From: a virus | Length of the DNA: 46,081 nucleotides | IMG/VR virus record: IMGVR_UViG_3300009181_000124 | Coordinates: 1 to 46,081 of that record | Reading direction: 5' to 3' (one strand) | Shown here: positions 28,706-36,362 of the stretch, piece by piece | Numbering within the stretch: the first letter of the stretch is position 1 | Layout: each line of letters opens with the position of its first letter | Position numbers and translations under genes: made by a program | The notes under the pieces: model-generated | Told to the model about the DNA's origin: nothing | Databases searched by the model: none | The model's input: only the letters and a program-made list of their open reading frames with translations

Positions 28706-30091
28706 TTATATATTTCCACTTAACTCAAAAAATTGTTTAGACAAATGTTCTCTATCAAAATTATCTAAACCACCATTAAACCCAGTAGATTTAGAATTAT
28801 TGTTGTTTGTCATTTCTTCTTCCTCATCTTCACCTATTTCACCCATAATATCTATATGACCAGTAGATGTGTCTACTTTTGCATTAAAAGACATACCATC
28901 AGCTCCATATCTATTTTTCATAATGTGAAAACGTCCTGTTCCATTAACTTTATCTTTCTTTTGTCTTGATAAAGACATAGCAAAATCTGCAATCATAATT
29001 TTATCATATGAACCAGCGGCTTTGTCTCCCTCAATAATATTATCTTTTGCACCTGCTCTGTTAACTTGTGAAACACTCCATATTGGTAATTTTAATTCTC
29101 GAGCTAATCCTTTTGTGCTCATATAAATATCATCTATTTCATCTTTTCGTTCACGATTTGTTCTTTTTGATGAAAGAAGATCAACATAGTCAATAATAAT
29201 TAAATCTGGTTTAAAGTCTAAGTCGATGCATTTTTTAATGTGACTTTCTATTGTTGAAAGTGACGCTTTACCCATTGGATATTCTTTAATAATTAAATTT
29301 CCTGGTAAATCAGATGTTGATGTTATTACTTTTTCTCTATTGAATTTTAACTTGTCAACAGGTATTTTAGTAAAGTATGCGTCATATCGTCTTCCTATAT
29401 ATCCTTCACCTAATTCTAATGTGTAGTGAATAACATTAAAACCACATTTTACAGCATATGCACCCATTGCAATTAAACTCCATGATTTTCCGCCTCCTGG
29501 ATTGCCAAATATTAAGCCAAAGTCTCCTTCTCCTAATCCACCCTGTAAAATTTCGTTAAACTTATCCCAAGGTGTAGGAATTGGTGTTCGATCTTCTTCT
29601 CTATATCTAGACTCAGTGTCTTTATTATACTCATGACCAATGTTTTTATCTTGTCCAGAACGTAAAGCGCTGTCAACTAATGATCTAATAGAATCATAGT
29701 CACCTGCTTTTAATAAGTCAACTGAACTTAAAAGTGCTCTTTTTAACTGTTGGTTTTTACAAAAATTAGCAAATTCTTGCTTAACATAAGTTAAGTCACT
29801 TTCATCTGATGACCTGTATGCTTCTTTTAACTGTTCTTTAATTGACAGTTGAAGAACTTCGTTGTCAATTCTTTTCATTTCTACTTTAAGTACATCCATT
29901 GTTGGATTAGTGTGATACTTTCCATAGTATTTTAACACCTCATTTATAATCCACTTATGTGAAACATTTGGAAAATAATCTTCTGTTAAAACATCATTAA
30001 TGTTTTGCAGGAAGGGTTTATCAGTCAATAATGCTGATAGTACTTTTGTTTGGAATGAAATTCCATAAGACTCTATACTTGTTAATGTCAT
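28706..30091 (-). CDS. Replicative DNA helicase (T4 gp41/DnaB-like)
   Basis: Hexameric 5'-3' helicase that unwinds the phage replication fork. The 461-residue protein has an N-terminal helical domain, then a RecA-type ATPase: Walker A FGNPGGGKSW (near 200), Walker B LIIIDYVDLL (near 299), the SVSQVNRAG sensor motif, and IMKNRYG near the arginine-finger region. The C-terminal tail is acidic (EDEEEEMTNNNN). It lies between the RNase H/FEN gene and the ribonucleotide reductase gene in the replication operon. Confidence 0.93.
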   Translation of the reverse strand: MTLTSIESYGISFQTKVLSALLTDKPFLQNINDVLTEDYFPNVSHKWIINEVLKYYGKYHTNPTMDVLKVEMKRIDNEVLQLSIKEQLKEAYRSSDESDLTYVKQEFANFCKNQQLKRALLSSVDLLKAGDYDSIRSLVDSALRSGQDKNIGHEYNKDTESRYREEDRTPIPTPWDKFNEILQGGLGEGDFGLIFGNPGGGKSWSLIAMGAYAVKCGFNVIHYTLELGEGYIGRRYDAYFTKIPVDKLKFNREKVITSTSDLPGNLIIKEYPMGKASLSTIESHIKKCIDLDFKPDLIIIDYVDLLSSKRTNRERKDEIDDIYMSTKGLARELKLPIWSVSQVNRAGAKDNIIEGDKAAGSYDKIMIADFAMSLSRQKKDKVNGTGRFHIMKNRYGADGMSFNAKVDTSTGHIDIMGEIGEDEEEEMTNNNNSKSTGFNGGLDNFDREHLSKQFFELSGNI

Positions 30092-30096
30092 AACTT

Positions 30097-31146
30097 TTAT
30101 TTATTTTTTGCTTTATTATATCTATTAATTGGATTCCAAATGTCTTTTATCCAATAGTCTACATTTTTCAATACGTTTCCTAATCCATCTTTATTGTAAA
30201 ATCTAAGAAATGTTTCTATGTTTAACTCATACGGAGATTCTTTTACATATTCTAATATATATTCTTTTTCTACTTCATCAAGCATAGGATTACTTAAGTC
30301 CATAATCTTGTAAGCTTTTCTTAAGTTGTCAAAATTTTCTAAGGCTCTACAATATATAACATGTTCTTTAAATTTAGCAGCACAAATATCATAAATGTTG
30401 TCTAAATTTAACTTTTCATCACCTAACACTTCAGGAAATAATTTGTTGAATTTTCCTGTTCCTAATCCTTTAACTCCACCTACTTTATCTGAGTTATCTC
30501 CCATCAGTGTTTTATATATAAGAAAATTGTGAGGATGAACACCATATTTTTCTTTGACTGATTTGGAGGTGACAAATTCTTTCTCTACAGATCTATACAT
30601 GATAATGTTTTCATTTACTAGTTGAAGAAAATCATTGTCAGCTGACACTATATATGTTTTATTCTTTTTATTTATTGTAAGTTTATTACTTAAAAACGCT
30701 ATAATGTCATCTGCTTCTACTCCATCTAATGATAAAATTTTAATAGGTAAACATTGTAAGTAGTGAATTAAGTGAATGATTTGATTGGTTTTAGACTCAT
30801 TTTCTGTTTCTTGAGAGTCAAATGATAACTTATTAATCCTTAAAACATTTCTTCCTGATTTATACTCGGGAAGTAAATTCTTCCTGTTTACAGAAGAACC
30901 TACTCCGTCGAATACAATGTAAATTGATGTTGGTTTTAGTTGTTTAACTAATGAACCTAATGAACGTAAAAATCCACCTAAACCTCCTATGTGAGTGCCT
31001 TCTGGGTTAATGTAGTTTAACACTGCAAAGTTTCTTAAAAAGAGATTTAAACCATCTATAATTAGGATTCTTTCTCCCTCGTCTAAAGACGGCATGTCAT
31101 CTTCCTTAATGTCATTAAGGAGTTTAAGTAAATTATTTTTATCCAT
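30097..31146 (-). CDS. 5'-3' exonuclease / RNase H (FEN-type, T4 Rnh-like)
   Basis: Removes RNA primers and 5' flaps at the phage replication fork. The acidic residues of the PIN/FEN fold are visible: ILIIDGLNLF (Asp near 31), SLDGVEADDIIAFL, VSADNDFLQL and MGDNSDKVGGVKGLG (helix-two-turn-helix DNA-binding region). At 349 residues it is close to T4 Rnh (305) and Taq-type 5' nucleases. It lies 2 nt after uvsX in the replication operon, which supports the assignment. Confidence 0.9.
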   Translation of the reverse strand: MDKNNLLKLLNDIKEDDMPSLDEGERILIIDGLNLFLRNFAVLNYINPEGTHIGGLGGFLRSLGSLVKQLKPTSIYIVFDGVGSSVNRKNLLPEYKSGRNVLRINKLSFDSQETENESKTNQIIHLIHYLQCLPIKILSLDGVEADDIIAFLSNKLTINKKNKTYIVSADNDFLQLVNENIIMYRSVEKEFVTSKSVKEKYGVHPHNFLIYKTLMGDNSDKVGGVKGLGTGKFNKLFPEVLGDEKLNLDNIYDICAAKFKEHVIYCRALENFDNLRKAYKIMDLSNPMLDEVEKEYILEYVKESPYELNIETFLRFYNKDGLGNVLKNVDYWIKDIWNPINRYNKAKNK

Positions 31147-31148
31147 AA

Positions 31149-32240
31149 TTAATCTTCAGACTCTACAATGTCAGAAACATCTGCTTTTTCATTCCATTCA
31201 CTGTTGTCTTCAACAGTTTTATAATTTCCCTCTCCTAAAATGTTAGCCCATTCATGTGAATGTTCTTTTTTATACTTGGTAATGTCTTTAGCATCATCTG
31301 GTATGAAACCATGTACTGTACTAATTACTGTGTTTTTAGTTGTAATTCCATTAACGTGATTTTTATCACATGCTACTTTTGTTCTTAAAGCAAACTCAAC
31401 GTCTTTGCCATCTTTTTGTGCTTTAATTTTTGACGTTCCACTATTAGTAACGTTTCCAAAAGTTAAACACAATGATGAATCATAAAAAAACGTATTGCCG
31501 CCTTTGTTAGTCATTCTAGGTTGAGAAAATACATTTTCTGCTGGTGCTACTCCTGTTTTATTGATGATTAAGAATGTATTTGTGTATTTACTTTCTTCCT
31601 TTCTTGACAACACAACTCTTTGATTGATAAAGTTTCCAAATTGAGTTGCAATTGCACCAGCATTCCACATTGGATTGTTTTTACCTTGTTCAATGCTCAA
31701 TCTACAAGGTATAGAACCTACTGAGTCCCATAAGAACAGTAAATCGTATGGTAAGTTTCCTTTATCTTGTTCATTTAACATGTCTAACATGAATTCAGCT
31801 ACATCTTCAATTGAGTTTAATTTTCCTCTGTCTCTGTAGATGAAAAATCCATCATAGTCTACAACATTTTCTTCTGTGTCTTTGATTTCGTTCATTTCAA
31901 ATCCCATCATTTTCCAATGTTCCCAACTATGTTTCATTTCTGTAATCATTAAAACAGGTAAAATACCCATTTTTTGAGCAGATACTACAGTCTCTATAGA
32001 CGTGGTGGTTTTTCCTGTGTTACTACCACCACGTACTATATTGATGTGACCCATAGCTATTCCTGGAATTGACAAAGCATTTTGCATTGCTTCTGAAAAT
32101 GGAATCCATTTTTGTTCTTTGAATTTTACATTTCCGCTTAATAGCTTTTTCTCCTTAAACTTGTTTAAGTCAAATTTAGACTTAAGTTCTTTAGAGACCG
32201 CTTCCATTAACGAAGATTCTTCGTTTGTTTTTTTAGCCAT
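31149..32240 (-). CDS. uvsX: UvsX-like RecA recombinase
   Basis: Strand-exchange protein for recombination-dependent replication and repair. The 363-residue chain has Walker A GGSNTGKTT (71-79), ITEMKHSWEHW, Walker B LLFLWDSVGSIP (near 168) and the loop region NKTGVAPAENVFSQPRMTNK typical of T4-like UvsX rather than bacterial RecA. The C-terminus is acidic (SDIVESED). It lies 11 nt after the gp32-like SSB gene behind class I promoter 33151-33182. Confidence 0.92.
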   Translation of the reverse strand: MAKKTNEESSLMEAVSKELKSKFDLNKFKEKKLLSGNVKFKEQKWIPFSEAMQNALSIPGIAMGHINIVRGGSNTGKTTTSIETVVSAQKMGILPVLMITEMKHSWEHWKMMGFEMNEIKDTEENVVDYDGFFIYRDRGKLNSIEDVAEFMLDMLNEQDKGNLPYDLLFLWDSVGSIPCRLSIEQGKNNPMWNAGAIATQFGNFINQRVVLSRKEESKYTNTFLIINKTGVAPAENVFSQPRMTNKGGNTFFYDSSLCLTFGNVTNSGTSKIKAQKDGKDVEFALRTKVACDKNHVNGITTKNTVISTVHGFIPDDAKDITKYKKEHSHEWANILGEGNYKTVEDNSEWNEKADVSDIVESED

Positions 32241-32251
32241 TTTGTTTTATT

Positions 32252-33118
32252 TTAGAAAGGTAAATTATCCTCTTCTTCTTCAAACAAGGCATCGAATTTA
32301 TCTGCTTTAGATGCTTTCGCTGGTGTTTTTAAAGTGTAATTTGATTCCTTTTTAGGAGCAGCTTTAACAGTTACTTCTTCATCCTTCCAAGGTAAATCAT
32401 TTGTTGGTGATGTTGTTGCTTCTACTTCTTCAACAGCGTCAACAGCATCTTCTGGGTTTAAGAAGTTTTGTAAAATTTCTTTTACACTGTCAAAATCGTG
32501 TTTACGTTGAAGTTCTAAAATGTTTGGTTGTTCAGACAACCATGTTTTAATGTCTTCTTTACTGTCACTTAATTTTGACGTTTTAGGTTTAATACGAATT
32601 GATGATTTTAGACCTTGACGACCACCAATGTCTCCTGTTACTGTTTCTAATGTGAAGTCTCTTCCTTCATTGATGTCAGTAAAGTCACCATAGTCTTCAT
32701 CGTCAGCAATGCCTAACAATTGCATGTAAATTTCTTTACCAAATTCCCACAAACGAACGCCTTTGTCTTCTTCACCTCTAACGATGACAGGAGCAAACAC
32801 TCTCATTTTTGGTTCTAATTTTTTAGAAAGTTTCCAATTTTCTTTGTCAGATGTTTGACGCAGTTGTTTTGTGAATTCTACAATTGGATCTTTTTCGCCC
32901 CAATTTGTTAATGCGTAAATTGGAAATTTAGAAAGTCCGTAATGAACAAACACTTCCTTGAACGGATTTTGTTTGTCTAGAATAGACGGTACTATTCTGA
33001 TTGTAAATTTGCCTTCTGACTTTGGCTTCCATAGTGACTTGGTGTAGTCAACTTTTTCTTTGCTTTTACCTTGCGACTGTAGCGCATTAAGCTTACTTTT
33101 AATTGAATTTAAATCCAT
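32252..33118 (-). CDS. Single-stranded DNA-binding protein (T4 gp32-like)
   Basis: Coats single-stranded DNA and coordinates the replisome. The 288 residues show a gp32-type basic N-terminal LAST-like region (MDLNSIKSKLNALQ, then KEKVDYTKSLWKP), a core with FTIRIVPS, FVHYGLSKFPIYAL and KMRVFAPVIVRGEED, and a long acidic linker ending EEEEDNLPF. The tip resembles the SSB C-terminal motif that recruits partners. The zinc ligands of T4 gp32 are not evident. It is the first gene of the replication operon, led by class I promoter 33151-33182. Confidence 0.88.
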   Translation of the reverse strand: MDLNSIKSKLNALQSQGKSKEKVDYTKSLWKPKSEGKFTIRIVPSILDKQNPFKEVFVHYGLSKFPIYALTNWGEKDPIVEFTKQLRQTSDKENWKLSKKLEPKMRVFAPVIVRGEEDKGVRLWEFGKEIYMQLLGIADDEDYGDFTDINEGRDFTLETVTGDIGGRQGLKSSIRIKPKTSKLSDSKEDIKTWLSEQPNILELQRKHDFDSVKEILQNFLNPEDAVDAVEEVEATTSPTNDLPWKDEEVTVKAAPKKESNYTLKTPAKASKADKFDALFEEEEDNLPF

Positions 33119-33150
33119 CTTTGTTTTTATTTATTGATTATTAATTTACT

Positions 33151-33182
33151 TAAATATACTATCTTTTTATTATTAGGCCAAA
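33151..33182 (-). promoter_or_regulatory. Class I promoter for the replication operon
   Basis: The sense strand reads TTTGGCCT-N16-TATATTTAAGT, followed by a 30-nt A/T-rich leader to the ssb ATG at 33118. It would drive ssb, uvsX, rnh, helicase and nrdJ. Confidence 0.8.
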
Positions 33183-33205
33183 TTAGCTTTTAAAGCTTTG
33201 AACAT
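33173..33205 (-). other. Possible 10-codon leader ORF before the replication operon
   Basis: The sense strand reads AAAGAAAGGC then ATG and encodes MFKALKANLA, stopping inside the class I promoter. The frame is also open upstream without an ATG. It may be a micro-ORF or chance; there is no supporting homology. Confidence 0.2.
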
Positions 33206-33249
33206 GCCTTTCTTTTTGTAGTGTTGAACTAGTATTACAAATCTATTTA

Positions 33250-33840
33250 TTATAAATATATTTCTCCCTTTACTCCAGGACACATTTGTTTGATTTGTAT
33301 TTTGGTGTATTTTTTAGACATTCGAGTATTTCTTAAATATAAATCTTTTCCCACTTTTAAATCATTTGGAAGTGTTTTTATTGGAGTATTTCTTAAATAT
33401 AAATTTCCTCCCACATTTAAGCCATTTGGAAGTGTTTCAATTGGAGTATTTCTTAAATATAAATATCCTCCCACTTTTAAGCCATTTGGAAGTGTTTTTA
33501 TTGGAGTATTACTTAAATCTAAATCTTTTCCCACTTTTAAATCATTTGGAAGTGTTTTTATTTGAGTATTACTTAAATCTAAATATCCTCCCACTTTTAA
33601 ATCATTTGGAAGTGTTTCAATTGGAGTATTTCTTAAATATAAACCTCCTTCCACATTTAAGTCATTTGGAAGTGTTTTAATTGGAGTATTACTTAAATAT
33701 AAATCTCCTTTACTCCCTTGTTCAATGTATTGTTGAATTTTTTGTTGGGCTTGTTGATGTAACTGTTCCTTGCGTGCTTCGATGCGCCTAGGTATCAGTA
33801 TTTTGTTATTTTCAAGAAGTAGGTCTACTAGTTTTATCAT
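33250..33840 (-). CDS. LRR-like repeat protein with N-terminal phage tag, 196 residues
   Basis: Residues 1-10 (MIKLVDLLLE) form an N-terminal tag shared with the next upstream gene (MIKLIDLLNE). After a basic helical region (PRRIEARKEQLHQQAQQKIQ) come about six 20-residue leucine-rich-type repeats (LYLRNTPIETLPNDLKVGG), each coded by an exact 60-bp DNA repeat. The end (KIQIKQMCPGVKGEIYL) caps the solenoid. Related short-repeat proteins are common in large phages and may bind proteins. Its ATG overlaps the stop of the 212-residue gene by 4 nt. Confidence 0.75.
   Translation of the reverse strand: MIKLVDLLLENNKILIPRRIEARKEQLHQQAQQKIQQYIEQGSKGDLYLSNTPIKTLPNDLNVEGGLYLRNTPIETLPNDLKVGGYLDLSNTQIKTLPNDLKVGKDLDLSNTPIKTLPNGLKVGGYLYLRNTPIETLPNGLNVGGNLYLRNTPIKTLPNDLKVGKDLYLRNTRMSKKYTKIQIKQMCPGVKGEIYL
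33341..33710 (-). repeat. 60-bp tandem repeats coding LRR units
   Basis: About six nearly identical 60-bp units, each encoding 20 residues with the core TPIxTLPNxLKVG. The strict period and high identity suggest recent expansion or unequal recombination. Confidence 0.9.
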
Positions 33841-34475
33841 ATTCCTATTAAATTAGTAAAAGTTTTTACATCATTAGATGACATTTTTTTATCTAATCCA
33901 TCCCAACCCTTAATTTCATTTTTTTCTGAAACAGTCAACGCTACAACAACCATATTTTTCCAATTTTTAGGAAATACTTTCTTTAATTTTTCTATCATTT
34001 CAGAAGATTTTATTTTAACATAGTAAAAGGTTAAAAAACTTTTAGTGTAATATGAATTCCAATGATCTGGAGATTTAAATGTAGTACACCATGCTGAGTC
34101 TTTTCCACCGCTTTCACATTCTCTGAATGTAAAATGAGATAAGCCTAGCTTACGGGATGCTTCATGAGTATGTGGTGACATTATTAATAAATCAGAATTG
34201 TCTATTATTGTTTCATAGTCAGATTCTAATGATTTAGATGTGTCTGTTTTAGATGTTGTTTTTAACTTTTTTAAGTCTTCAATAGTTTTTAAACTACCAT
34301 CTTCAATTTGTTTTTTTAAATCAGAATATTTTATATCTTGTGCATTTAATGCATTCATTAATGAATTGAACTCATTGCGATCTTCAACATTTAATTTAAC
34401 AGCAACATAATCTAGTTGTGATTTATTGTATTCTAACAATATTACTTCATTCAATAAATCAATTAATTTAATCAT
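33837..34475 (-). CDS. Phage protein of unknown function with MIKLIDLL tag, 212 residues
   Basis: The tag MIKLIDLLNEVILLEYN is followed by a helical region (DRNEFNSLMNALNAQDIKYS) and a C-terminal domain with the block SAWCTTFKSPDHWNSYYTKS, then FLTFYYVKI. This Trp-Cys/His-Trp-Tyr block recurs in proteins of large phages whose function I do not know. The ATG at 34475 lies only 3 nt after a class II motif. A virion-packaged protein is possible because of the N-terminal tag. Confidence 0.7.
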   Translation of the reverse strand: MIKLIDLLNEVILLEYNKSQLDYVAVKLNVEDRNEFNSLMNALNAQDIKYSDLKKQIEDGSLKTIEDLKKLKTTSKTDTSKSLESDYETIIDNSDLLIMSPHTHEASRKLGLSHFTFRECESGGKDSAWCTTFKSPDHWNSYYTKSFLTFYYVKIKSSEMIEKLKKVFPKNWKNMVVVALTVSEKNEIKGWDGLDKKMSSNDVKTFTNLIGI

Positions 34476-34478
34476 GAT

Positions 34479-34486
34479 TATAAATA
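34479..34486 (-). promoter_or_regulatory. Class II (late-type) motif touching a start codon
   Basis: The sense sequence TTTAATATTTATAATCATG ends in the ATG at 34475. If it is a promoter, the transcript would be leaderless or nearly so. Confidence 0.5.
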
Positions 34487-34945
34487 TTAAAGATCTACAA
34501 TCTTGTAAATTTTTGTGTTCAGTTGTTTTACTTCTCCTTGTTGAGTTAATAGAACACAGTTTTTATAATTCTGCCATTCTATTTTATAGGTTGGATCAAC
34601 TTCACCACCATTTAATTTTCTAATCAAATCGTTTAATGCATTGATTGTGTATAGAGTGTTGCTTTCTTTTTTACGATGAACTAATATAGTATTTTCTGGG
34701 ATTGTGTTGACGTTGCCTTGTTCTACATTGTACGTAATAACATATTCATTTGTGCTCTTAATGAAAAGGACAAACATTTTTTTGTACATTATACTGTATG
34801 TGGATGATAATTCATTTATCAGTCCTTCTATTAAATTTTGCTGTGTAAATGTAGCAAATAGTCTGTTGTTCATAAAATCAGTTTCTGTTGTAAAGTCATA
34901 CTGATTATAAATATCAATTGATGTTTCAAACGCGTTCTTTTCCAT
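34487..34945 (-). CDS. Hypothetical phage protein, 152 residues
   Basis: Unrecognised protein (MEKNAFETSIDIYNQYDFTT, then NEYVITYNVEQGNVNTIPEN and KKESNTLYTINALNDLIRKL). The order of a central beta sheet and a late helix resembles small virion or regulatory proteins of T4-like phages, but no family can be named. It lies 2 nt after the PolA-like gene and shares its class I promoter. Confidence 0.65.
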   Translation of the reverse strand: MEKNAFETSIDIYNQYDFTTETDFMNNRLFATFTQQNLIEGLINELSSTYSIMYKKMFVLFIKSTNEYVITYNVEQGNVNTIPENTILVHRKKESNTLYTINALNDLIRKLNGGEVDPTYKIEWQNYKNCVLLTQQGEVKQLNTKIYKIVDL

Positions 34946-34947
34946 AA

Positions 34948-36234
34948 TTACTGTAATAGCGCCATTGCACCATAATTTTTTCCTGTGGTTAATTTAACTT
35001 TTAGTTTGTGTTTTTCAAACACTTGTTTAATGTCTTCTAATATATTTTCTTCTTCACTGTAGTCAAGCAATATTGAATCATAAGTGTACAATACTATTTG
35101 TGTCTTTTTACCTTTCAATATTTTTACAACATCCCATATGATACGAACGTTAGTTGACGTTTCCAAGTTTTGAAGCGTATAGTTAAACAGTTTTTGTGGA
35201 TTTATGTCTTTTAAGTCAGTGGTGAATTTGTGTCCTGAAATTGGACATTCAACGTAACCGTTACTTGTAAAATCACTCCACAACTTATTTACATGTTCTT
35301 CAATTAGTTGGAAGTATTCAATATATTGATATTCCTTGTACACTCCTCCATATAACTGTCTAAACATTAATGTCTTTGCTTCACTAATGTCTATGCCTGC
35401 TTTCTTTGCAAAGTACTCATACGGTGTGACACTTCCAAAATCATAGTTTACTAGTTGAGCTGCTAGAGTTGGATGATAAGAACTTATGTCTATTTCAATA
35501 AAGCAGTCATTTTTAGGAATAAACGATTTTCTACTGCCATTGTCTTTTCCTAATGCTGCAAAATTGATGCCATTAAAACTATTGGAAGGCCGTCTGGTTG
35601 TAGTGTACAAATTATACTTGGAATAAACTGTGTTATTTTGTATAAAAAACGCTTCATTGTTGATTTCAAAATGTTTATCGAATTCATATTTGTCAATTTT
35701 TAAACCGTTTCTTTCAATTGAAAAAAATGCGGTTGTTAATTTATTTAAAAACTTATTGTTGTCTGACTTAACGCAGTAATTTTTTACTTTATCATATATT
35801 AACTCACATTTTTCATAATGTTTAACCACTGGAATGATTGTGTTTATGTTTGTTAAGTCTCCTTGTCTTTGATAAAAGAAATCATGTGCTGAAGTTGAGG
35901 GTTCAACATAGTCAGGTGTTGTAAAAGATATGTCTACTAAATTGTTTAGTGGGAAGAAGTATATAAATGTTTTTCTGTCTCTAACATATATTTCATCATA
36001 ATCAGCGAGAATCTGCGTTATAGGTGTTTTGTTCAACAAAAGCGTCTCAGTATGGTCAAGACATAATATATAGCCTTTATCGCCGTTTAACGGCTTGATG
36101 TACAGTAAAGATAATTCATTTAATGCGGGGTGAGTGTGATCATTATGAAGTATAAGTTCAACAAACACTTTGTTGTACTTTATATTAGAAAATTCTTTTA
36201 ACTGTTCATCAGTCTCTACAATATAGAAAGCCAT
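34948..36234 (-). CDS. Divergent family A DNA polymerase-like protein, 428 residues
   Basis: The C-terminal half carries recognisable but altered family A motifs: the segment TTRRPSNSFNGINFAAL (compare TGRLSSxxPNLQNIP), motif A FIEIDISSYHPTLAAQL with catalytic Asp, motif B AKTLMFRQLYGGVYKEY, and motif C LYTYDSILLDY, where the usual His-Asp-Glu is Tyr-Asp-Ser. Both metal-binding Asp residues are kept. The N-terminal half (FVELILHNDHTHPALNELSL) looks like a decayed exonuclease domain. The phage also encodes a family B polymerase, so this may be a specialised repair or accessory polymerase, or an inactive relative. It has its own class I promoter (36253-36284). Confidence 0.72.
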   Translation of the reverse strand: MAFYIVETDEQLKEFSNIKYNKVFVELILHNDHTHPALNELSLLYIKPLNGDKGYILCLDHTETLLLNKTPITQILADYDEIYVRDRKTFIYFFPLNNLVDISFTTPDYVEPSTSAHDFFYQRQGDLTNINTIIPVVKHYEKCELIYDKVKNYCVKSDNNKFLNKLTTAFFSIERNGLKIDKYEFDKHFEINNEAFFIQNNTVYSKYNLYTTTRRPSNSFNGINFAALGKDNGSRKSFIPKNDCFIEIDISSYHPTLAAQLVNYDFGSVTPYEYFAKKAGIDISEAKTLMFRQLYGGVYKEYQYIEYFQLIEEHVNKLWSDFTSNGYVECPISGHKFTTDLKDINPQKLFNYTLQNLETSTNVRIIWDVVKILKGKKTQIVLYTYDSILLDYSEEENILEDIKQVFEKHKLKVKLTTGKNYGAMALLQ

Positions 36235-36252
36235 TTATAACCTTTATTTACT

Positions 36253-36284
36253 TAAATATACTAAAAAATACTTAATAAGCCAAG
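36253..36284 (-). promoter_or_regulatory. Class I promoter for PolA-like unit
   Basis: The sense strand reads CTTGGCTT-N16-TATATTTAAGT, 18 nt before the ATG at 36234 and directly after the terminator at 36291-36326. Confidence 0.8.
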
Positions 36285-36290
36285 TTAAAA

Positions 36291-36326
36291 GAAAGCACCC
36301 TAGATAGCGAGTCGTGGGGTGCTTTC
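36291..36326 (-). terminator. Strong rho-independent terminator of the late tail/lysis unit
   Basis: The sense strand has a perfect 10-bp stem GAAAGCACCC / GGGTGCTTTC with a 16-nt loop, followed by TTTT. It ends the unit whose last gene is the endolysin. Confidence 0.88.
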
Positions 36327-36357
36327 ATAGCCGAAGCTATAACGGTCCTAAGTCCGT
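36327..36357 (-). ncRNA. Structured RNA element with UUCG hairpin and 23S-rRNA-complementary 16-mer
   Basis: Just upstream of the terminator the sense strand contains ATAGC-TTCG-GCTAT (5-bp stem with a UUCG tetraloop). Overlapping its left side is CTTAGGACCGTTATAG (36337-36352), exactly complementary to the CTATAACGGTCCTAAG of helix 69 in bacterial 23S rRNA (the I-CeuI site core). Complementarity to a universally conserved rRNA hairpin is unlikely by chance. Whether it is a small RNA, a 3' UTR element or a relic is unknown. Confidence 0.45.
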
Positions 36358-36362
36358 ATGTT

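Noticed and set aside
33290-33680. Plus-strand repeat ORFs, and the 60-bp repeat as a CRISPR array
   Set aside because: The repeats have no unique spacers; they are tandem coding repeats of the minus-strand LRR-like gene.
34905-34935. Class II-like motif (sense GATATTTATAATCAG) within the 152-residue gene
   Set aside because: It lies in coding sequence with no in-frame start after it; probably chance.
36291-36360. tRNA gene in the structured region after the endolysin
   Set aside because: No cloverleaf, T-loop or anticodon arm; hairpins fit a terminator and a UUCG stem-loop.
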